DNA from: Asaia bogorensis
GTDB taxonomy: Bacteria > Pseudomonadota > Alphaproteobacteria > Acetobacterales > Acetobacteraceae
Length of the DNA stretch: 5,777 nt
Assembly (NCBI GenBank): GCA_945886995.1
Contig: CAMCZJ010000189.1
Coordinates: 1 to 5,777, forward strand
Reading direction: 5' to 3'
This document shows, in pieces, positions 1 to 4,257 of this stretch. Every line of letters begins with the position of its first letter. The stretch's first letter is position 1. The notes beneath the pieces were generated by a model that was not told the DNA's origin, did no database searches, and saw only the letters and a list, made by a program, of their open reading frames with translations. A program made the position numbers and the translations under genes.

Positions 1-114
1 GCCTTCGGCATTCGGGCGATAGCCGGTTTCCATCACATGCTGGATCGGGGCACGGATCTCAACGACGGCGCCCTTTTCCGTCGTTGTCGGTACCCGCAGC
101 AATACGCGCGCCAT
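1..114 (-). CDS. soxZ: SoxZ, sulfur-oxidation carrier subunit (N-terminal 38 codons, cut by window edge)
   Basis: SoxZ pairs with SoxY to form the periplasmic SoxYZ heterodimer that carries sulfur intermediates on a SoxY cysteine during thiosulfate oxidation. Only the first 38 codons are present; the gene continues past base 1, and the family is usually about 100 residues. The visible protein starts MARVLLRVP and contains EIRAPIQHVMETGYRPNAEG, which fits the SoxZ beta-sandwich start with its conserved I-x-H-x-METG-[FY]-R segment. The ATG at 114-112 is preceded by a GAGGG Shine-Dalgarno-like stretch 7 nt upstream that lies inside the end of soxY, and the gap from the soxY stop is 3 nt, so coupling with soxY is likely. 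There is no signal peptide, as expected because SoxZ is exported piggy-back with Tat-exported SoxY. The identification rests on the motif and on the soxY neighbour. Confidence 0.87.
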   Translation of the reverse strand, partial: MARVLLRVPTTTEKGAVVEIRAPIQHVMETGYRPNAEG

Positions 115-117
115 GGC

Positions 118-555
118 TCAGCCCTCAATGCAGGCGGCCAAGGTGACAATCACCTCAACACGCTGCGACCAGAAACTGCCATCATTCATTTCCGCCACCG
201 CCACCAAGGCCTGAGAGGTTGCCAAGCGAATATGCGTGGCAAGGAATGCACGCCCCGATCTTGGTCCAAACTGCGCGGTAATCACATTGGGCTGCGGATT
301 GCGTTCATTGAAAACGCCAATGCGGCGCACATAATCCGCCGCCGTCATCGGTGTTTCGACCATAACCGAAATCGGCACAGCATTGCCGTTTTCCACGAGC
401 GGCGAGACATCAAGCCGCACACGCCCTTCGCGCATCGGCTGGCCACCCGTAAACTCCCGCAAAGCTGCCGCAAGGCGTTGCTGATCCGCACGCGTTGGCG
501 CCGGCAACAACAGCGCCCCTGGCGCGGCCAGCAGAATACGGCGTGAGAGTTTCAT
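118..555 (-). CDS. soxY: SoxY, thiosulfate-oxidation carrier protein with variant C-terminal arm
   Basis: SoxY is the periplasmic carrier subunit to which thiosulfate or other sulfur species are covalently bound through a cysteine near the C-terminus. This 145-residue protein starts MKLSRRILLAAPG, a short twin-arginine (SRRILLA) signal followed by a hydrophobic run and a likely cleavage after TRA (about residue 23). The core shows the family hallmarks: VENGNAVPISV (about 54-64), ETPMTAADYVRRI (about 67-79), ERNPQP, SGRAFLATHIRLATSQ and VAVAEMNDGSFW. The end is VTLAACIEG, so the cysteine (about Cys142) is kept, but the classical GGCGG tail is not: the two glycines before it are alanines and three residues (IEG) follow it. 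The start ATG overlaps the soxX stop by 4 bp (ATGA) and has GGAGAAGG upstream. It is followed 3 nt later by soxZ. Family assignment is firm; whether it carries thiosulfate or another sulfur ligand is open because of the altered arm. Confidence 0.9.
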   Translation of the reverse strand: MKLSRRILLAAPGALLLPAPTRADQQRLAAALREFTGGQPMREGRVRLDVSPLVENGNAVPISVMVETPMTAADYVRRIGVFNERNPQPNVITAQFGPRSGRAFLATHIRLATSQALVAVAEMNDGSFWSQRVEVIVTLAACIEG

Positions 556-1004
556 GGTGCCTTCTCCGACTTCAGCCCCATCAAAAACGCCAGCACATCC
601 TCAATCTCTGCCGCATTCAAGATTGGCCTGTCACGCCAAACAGGCCCAACGCGATTCAAGCCTTCGATGCGATGATAGGCAGGCATAATGCTCTCCGGAT
701 TGACGCGCTTATTGTCCATCAGGCGCAGGCGCAACTGCCCCTCATTCCAGCGACTGCCGGCGCCGGCCAGGTTCGGCGCCAGATTGCCTTGCAAGGGTTC
801 CTCGCTGAAAGGCCCGCTATGGCAAAGCAGGCAAAAACCCTTTTGTCGGTCGGTGACGATGGCACGCCCGCGTGCCGCATCACCCGCGCTGCCCGTGAGT
901 GATTGCGCCACAGCATCACCTGTCACCACACCTGCTTGCGCCCTGGCCATGGCCGGGATTGCCATGGCCAGCACCAGGCCCGCCAGAAACCGCGCTACGC
1001 TCAC
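552..1004 (-). CDS. soxX: SoxX-type monoheme cytochrome c
   Basis: SoxX is the small c-type cytochrome subunit of the SoxAX complex, which joins thiosulfate to SoxY and takes up electrons in the periplasm. The 150-residue product has an N-terminal Sec-type signal (MSVARFLAGLVLAMAIPAMARA, cleavage near residue 22), one heme-binding motif CLLCH (Cys58, Cys61, His62) and a downstream Met107 in SIMPAY that fits the sixth heme ligand. GDAARGRAI before the heme site, LAPNLAGAGSRW after it and RVGPVWRDRPILNAAEIEDVLAFL near the end match the SoxX pattern. The start is a GTG that overlaps the stop of the molybdenum subunit by 4 bp (GTGA). No in-frame ATG keeps the signal peptide, so the GTG is preferred. 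No SoxA follows it: soxY comes directly next. Because the gene sits between a molybdenum hydroxylase and soxY, it may act as electron acceptor for that enzyme as well as, or instead of, a SoxAX partner; that is inference. Confidence 0.9.
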   Translation of the reverse strand: MSVARFLAGLVLAMAIPAMARAQAGVVTGDAVAQSLTGSAGDAARGRAIVTDRQKGFCLLCHSGPFSEEPLQGNLAPNLAGAGSRWNEGQLRLRLMDNKRVNPESIMPAYHRIEGLNRVGPVWRDRPILNAAEIEDVLAFLMGLKSEKAP

Positions 1005-3196
1005 GCCCGCCTGAGGTCAGCATGCTTCAGCGGCAATTGGCGTACCCGCTTTCCGGTCGCGGCAAAGATCGCATTCAATACCGCAGGCGCTGCAACGGCG
1101 ATGGTGGGTTCGCCCACACCGCCCCAGAAGCCGCCCGATTGCAGAATGATGGTCTCCACCTTCGGCATCTCATCCATCCGCAGCACCTGATAGGTATCGA
1201 AATTCTCCTGCTCGATCCTGCCATTCTTCACGGTGCATTCGCTGTGCAGCGCGGCCGAGAGCCCATAGACAAAGGACCCTTCCACCTGCATTTCAATCTG
1301 CTGCGGATTGACCGCATGCCCGCAATCCGTCGCGGCTACAATGCGGTGAATTTTAAGCTCGCCCTTGTCACTGACAGAAACTTCAGCGCAGGCTGCCACA
1401 TAGCTACCAAAGCCATGGGTCTGAGCAAGGCCACGGAAAACCGCCTGCCCATTCACCGGCGCGGCTGCGCTACCCCAGCCGACCTTCTCCGCAACCGCAT
1501 TCAACACGGCCAGATGGCGCGGATGATTACCCATCAGCGCGCGACGAAACGCCAAGGGGTCCTTGCCCGCCGCATGGGCCAATTCATCCATGAAGCATTC
1601 CAGATAAATCGCATTCTGATTCAGGTTCACCCCGCGCCAGAAACCCGGCGGCACATGCGGGTTGCGCATGGCGTGATCAATCAGCAGGTTCGGAATGCTG
1701 TAGCCGATATCCGCTTCCCCACCGCTGGCATTCAGCCCCTGGAAAACCACGGGGTCACGCCCATCGCGGATATTCTGCGGGAAAATACCGGCCACGATGG
1801 ATTGGCCGGAAATACGCATATGCAGGCCAGTCAGATTGCCCTGTGCATCCAAAGCACCTTGCAGCTTGCACATGGTTACCGGGTGGAAGCGGCCCTGCAG
1901 CATATCTTCCTCACGCGACCAGATCATCTTGATCGGCGTGCCGGGGATTTGCTTCGCGATGGCGACCGCCTGACGCACCCAATCATGCACCGCGCCACGC
2001 CGGCCGAAGCCACCGCCCAGATGAATCTTATGCACCTCACACCGCGCGGGCGGCAGGCCAGCGGCTTCTGCCGTTGCGGCCAAAGCCGCTTCGCCATTCT
2101 GCGTGGGCGTCCAAACCTCGCAGCGCTCCGGCGTCCAAACCGCGGTCGCGTTCATGACTTCCATGCAGGCATGGTTCTGATGCGGATAGCCATAAACCGC
2201 TTCAATACGCTTCGCCGCACCCGCCAAGGCCGCGCGCGCATCGCCATTGCGATTGCCCACCGCGGCTTCCGACGCATCCAGCCCGGCCTTCATCACTTCA
2301 GCAAAGGAAGCCGAGGACGCAGTAGCGTTCGCGCCCTCATCCCAGGTGATCTTCACCGCGTCCAGCGCGGTTTTGGCGCGCCACCAGGTATCGGCCACCA
2401 CCGCCACAGCATTATCGCCAACGCGCAGCACATGCTTGACGCCGGGCATCGCTTCCGCCGCTTTGCTGTCAATTGCGCCGATCTTGCCGCCAAATACTGG
2501 GCAGGCGTGAATCGCTGCATTCAGCATGCCGGGCAGGCGGAGATCCATGCCGTAGATTTGGCTGCCGTTCAGCTTTTGCGCGGTGTCCAGCCGTGGGATG
2601 GATTTACCAACGAGCTTCCAATTCTTTGGGTCCTTCAGCGGAATATCCGTGGGCGGTGTCAGCCGTGACGCCGCTTCCGCCACCTTGCCGAAGCTGGTGC
2701 TGCGCCCACTCGGGCCATGGGTGATGATGCTATTGGTCGCGCTGCATTGCGCCGCCGGCACACCCCAGGCATTGGCAGCCGCCTGCACCAGCATCATGCG
2801 TGCCGCTGCTCCGCCCTTACGCACATAATCATGGCTGTCGCGAATGCCGCGACTGCCGCCCGTGGACATATTCCCCCAGGCGCGATTGCGCGCAAGGTTT
2901 TGCCCCGGTGTTGGATATTCCGTGGTCACCTTGGACCAATCGCATTCCAATTCCTCGGCCACCAATTGCGCGAGACCTGTCAGGGTCCCCTGCCCCATTT
3001 CAGAACGTGCGATGCGGATGACAACCGTATCATCGGCCCGCACCACGACCCAGACATTGATCTCCGGTACCGCATTGCCGCCTTGCGCGGCGGCAGATTT
3101 CACCAGCGGCGCATGAAAGCCGAAGGTGAAGGCGCCAAGGGTTGCGGATACGGTTGCCAGCAAGCCACGGCGGGAAGGATGTGTAATGGCATTCAT
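1001..3196 (-). CDS. Molybdopterin-binding subunit of an isoquinoline 1-oxidoreductase / aldehyde dehydrogenase-type hydroxylase (xanthine dehydrogenase family), Tat-exported
   Basis: This is the large catalytic subunit of a molybdenum hydroxylase of the xanthine dehydrogenase family, IorB-like branch, which hydroxylates N-heterocycles or oxidises aldehydes at a Mo centre using water oxygen. With the ATG at 3196-3194 the product is 731 residues, normal for the family. It starts MNAITHPSRRGLLATVSATL, a clear twin-arginine signal, so the complex is probably periplasmic. Visible motifs are RSEMGQGTLTGLAQLVAEEL (about 64-84), TGGSRGIRDS (about 112-121), the cofactor-binding GGGFGRRG (about 394-401) and GGVGEP near the end, whose Glu (about 696) fits the catalytic glutamate of the family. 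A TTG 18 nt upstream (3214) is also in frame, but GGGGGAG sits about 7 nt before the ATG, which favours the ATG. There is no FAD domain, as expected for two-subunit Ior enzymes that pass electrons to a cytochrome. It follows the Fe-S subunit by 14 nt and overlaps soxX by 4 bp. The substrate cannot be told from the sequence. Confidence 0.9.
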   Translation of the reverse strand: MNAITHPSRRGLLATVSATLGAFTFGFHAPLVKSAAAQGGNAVPEINVWVVVRADDTVVIRIARSEMGQGTLTGLAQLVAEELECDWSKVTTEYPTPGQNLARNRAWGNMSTGGSRGIRDSHDYVRKGGAAARMMLVQAAANAWGVPAAQCSATNSIITHGPSGRSTSFGKVAEAASRLTPPTDIPLKDPKNWKLVGKSIPRLDTAQKLNGSQIYGMDLRLPGMLNAAIHACPVFGGKIGAIDSKAAEAMPGVKHVLRVGDNAVAVVADTWWRAKTALDAVKITWDEGANATASSASFAEVMKAGLDASEAAVGNRNGDARAALAGAAKRIEAVYGYPHQNHACMEVMNATAVWTPERCEVWTPTQNGEAALAATAEAAGLPPARCEVHKIHLGGGFGRRGAVHDWVRQAVAIAKQIPGTPIKMIWSREEDMLQGRFHPVTMCKLQGALDAQGNLTGLHMRISGQSIVAGIFPQNIRDGRDPVVFQGLNASGGEADIGYSIPNLLIDHAMRNPHVPPGFWRGVNLNQNAIYLECFMDELAHAAGKDPLAFRRALMGNHPRHLAVLNAVAEKVGWGSAAAPVNGQAVFRGLAQTHGFGSYVAACAEVSVSDKGELKIHRIVAATDCGHAVNPQQIEMQVEGSFVYGLSAALHSECTVKNGRIEQENFDTYQVLRMDEMPKVETIILQSGGFWGGVGEPTIAVAAPAVLNAIFAATGKRVRQLPLKHADLRRA

Positions 3197-3210
3197 GATG
3201 CTTCTCCCCC

Positions 3211-3672
3211 TCAACCGCTTGTGCTGATGCCAGCGGCGCGCTGGATGCCGGCAATGACGCGATTATAGGTCCCGCAGCGGCAGATATTGGTCATCTCCTC
3301 ACGGATCTGCGCCTCGGTCGGTTTAGGATTAGCCGCAAGTAGTGCGCTTGCCGCCATGATCATGCCGGGCTGGCAGAAGCCGCATTGCGGCACATCCAAA
3401 GCAAGCCAGGCCTGCTGAATGGGGTGGCTGCTATCGGGCGAAAGCCCTTCGATGGTGACGATTTTCTGGCCCTCATTGAAGGCGGAAACCGGTATGGCAC
3501 AGGCGCGCACCGCCGCGCCATCCACATGCACGGTGCAGGAACCGCATTGCGCCACGCCGCACCCGTATTTCGTGCCTGTCAGCCCAAGCTGTTCGCGCAA
3601 TACCCAAAGCAGCGGCGTATCCGCTTCCACCTGGATATCCATAACGCGGCCATTCACATTGAGTTTTGCCAC
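3211..3672 (-). CDS. [2Fe-2S] iron-sulfur subunit of the molybdenum hydroxylase (IorA-like)
   Basis: This small electron-transfer subunit carries two [2Fe-2S] clusters that move electrons from the Mo centre of its partner to an external acceptor. The 153-residue protein has the usual order. First comes a plant-ferredoxin-type domain with cysteines at 38, 43, 46 and 58 (KYGCGVAQCGSC then RACAIPV). Then comes a helical [2Fe-2S]-binding domain with cysteines at 97, 100, 131 and 133 (QCGFCQPGM and NICRCGTYNR). All eight ligands are present and the length is typical for IorA-like subunits. The start is a GTG (3672-3670) with GGAGG 5 nt upstream; an ATG slightly further up is out of frame. It has no signal peptide, so if the complex is periplasmic it must be exported folded together with the Tat-tagged large subunit. 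It is the first gene of the five-gene operon; the next start is 14 nt after its stop. Confidence 0.92.
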   Translation of the reverse strand: MAKLNVNGRVMDIQVEADTPLLWVLREQLGLTGTKYGCGVAQCGSCTVHVDGAAVRACAIPVSAFNEGQKIVTIEGLSPDSSHPIQQAWLALDVPQCGFCQPGMIMAASALLAANPKPTEAQIREEMTNICRCGTYNRVIAGIQRAAGISTSG

Positions 3673-3702
3673 TGCTGCCTCCGTTTCATGTTGTTCCAGA
3701 GA

Positions 3703-3719
3703 GCCCTTAAAGTAAGGGC
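3703..3719. promoter_or_regulatory. Perfect 7-bp inverted repeat upstream of the Fe-S subunit gene (candidate operator)
   Basis: GCCCTTA and TAAGGGC flank a 3-nt AAG spacer, about 30 nt upstream of the GTG start of the iron-sulfur subunit. The position fits an operator around the transcription start or a small hairpin in the leader. The symmetry is seen directly; the regulatory role is inference. Confidence 0.35.
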
Positions 3720-3757
3720 ACCGAACGATCCTGGATTGTGGTCGCCTGGGTACGCTT

Positions 3758-3782
3758 TTGATCTGAAGCGCTTTAACATCAA
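3758..3782. promoter_or_regulatory. Imperfect 25-bp dyad with AAGCGCTT core (candidate operator)
   Basis: TTGAT and ATCAA half-sites bracket an 8-bp palindrome AAGCGCTT (3766-3773), about 85-110 nt upstream of the iron-sulfur subunit start. The centres of the inner and outer symmetry differ by half a base pair, so the symmetry is not perfect. It could be a regulator site for the operon; no specific regulator family is recognised. Confidence 0.25.
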
Positions 3783-4166
3783 TACTAGCCTAAACCCCCA
3801 AAGGCAGGAAAGGCCAAAACATATCAGCTTTGGGTTCGTGGGGTTTCACGGGGGACCTAGCAAACCGAGAAAAACGCGAGGCAACCGTGTGAAACAGGGG
3901 CTGGACCAGCCTTACATCGCATAATTGACGCAGATAACGCGGCCCGATCACGGCCGACATACTCCACAACTGACGTGCTCCCCTGAATGTAACCAGTCAG
4001 ACGAAGAGTCCTCCGCTTTGTGCTCTGCCCCGAAGATAGACAGGGAAGCGATCAGAAATGGGAGGAAGCCGATCTGGATCGCCGTGACCGCAGATCATTG
4101 ACGCCGTTGCGCGGCTGATCAGAGGTTCCCTTGCTTGGTTTCATTGATGCCAGTTGGGGAAACCCA

Positions 4167-4218
4167 CCGCGGTAGGTGCCTGCCACCTGCGGTTGCTTGA
4201 CGAATCAAAGGTAGGTGC
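4167..4218. promoter_or_regulatory. Inverted and direct repeats upstream of the RTX gene
   Basis: GGTAGGTGC occurs at 4171-4179 and again at 4210-4218, 39 bp apart. The first copy also forms a stem with the following sequence: AGGTG (4174-4178) pairs with CACCT (4184-4188), extended by CCGC/GCGG (4167-4170 with 4189-4192) across a 3-nt bulge. The second copy lies in the spacer of the candidate promoter. Repeated and inverted sites near a promoter suggest binding of a regulator, but this is inference. Confidence 0.3.
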
Positions 4219-4226
4219 GTTAACCT
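4197..4226 (+). promoter_or_regulatory. Weak sigma-70-like promoter candidate for the RTX gene
   Basis: TTGACG at 4197-4202 is a good -35 match. The -10 side is poor: TTAACC at 4220-4225 with a 17-nt spacer, or TAACCT at 4221-4226 with 18 nt. Transcription would start about 20-25 nt before the ATG. A perfect 10-bp palindrome AACAATTGTT (4232-4241) would lie at or just after that start. Confidence 0.3.
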
Positions 4227-4245
4227 GATTTAACAATTGTTCTTT

Positions 4246-4250
4246 GGGAG
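4246..4250 (+). promoter_or_regulatory. Ribosome binding site of the RTX gene
   Basis: GGGAG lies 7 nt upstream of the ATG at 4258-4260. It supports this start for the long open frame, whose RTX repeats begin within the first few dozen residues. Confidence 0.6.
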
Positions 4251-4257
4251 ATATTTC

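Larger units (their letters stand above)
3673..4257. other. Divergent intergenic region, no gene seen
   Basis: This 585-nt stretch separates the minus-strand hydroxylase/sox operon from the plus-strand RTX gene. Reading both strands, I find no open frame with a credible start, ribosome binding site and recognisable protein motif; frames are broken often between about 3925 and 4200. It must hold the promoters of both flanking transcription units. Small symmetrical elements lie near each end and are listed separately. A 7-bp inverted repeat, GTTTCAC/GTGAAAC, also lies at 3843-3849 and 3889-3895. The stretch is long for a bacterial divergent promoter, so an unrecognised small RNA or a decayed gene remains possible, but nothing in the sequence identifies one. 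Confidence 0.7.

Noticed and set aside
899..2668. 589-codon open frame on the plus strand
   Set aside because: It lies fully antisense to the well-supported Mo subunit, is rich in Arg, His and Pro as expected from a GC-rich shadow frame, and shows no domain motif.
3197..3214. TTG at 3214 as start of the Mo subunit
   Set aside because: The ATG at 3196 has a better placed Shine-Dalgarno stretch and puts the Tat motif at the usual distance from the N-terminus; the TTG also falls next to the upstream stop.
3831..3850. GGGTTCG-containing stretch that could be a tRNA T-loop
   Set aside because: No cloverleaf, acceptor stem or anticodon arm can be built around it.
3385..3924. 179-codon plus-strand frame reaching into the intergenic region
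   Set aside because: Over half is antisense to the Fe-S subunit gene, which has all eight cluster cysteines, and the remaining part has no motif or conserved-looking segment.
4010..4160. Possible decayed insertion-sequence or gene fragment in the intergenic region
   Set aside because: Short frames on both strands can be read, but none matches a transposase motif I can name and no terminal inverted repeats or target duplications are visible.
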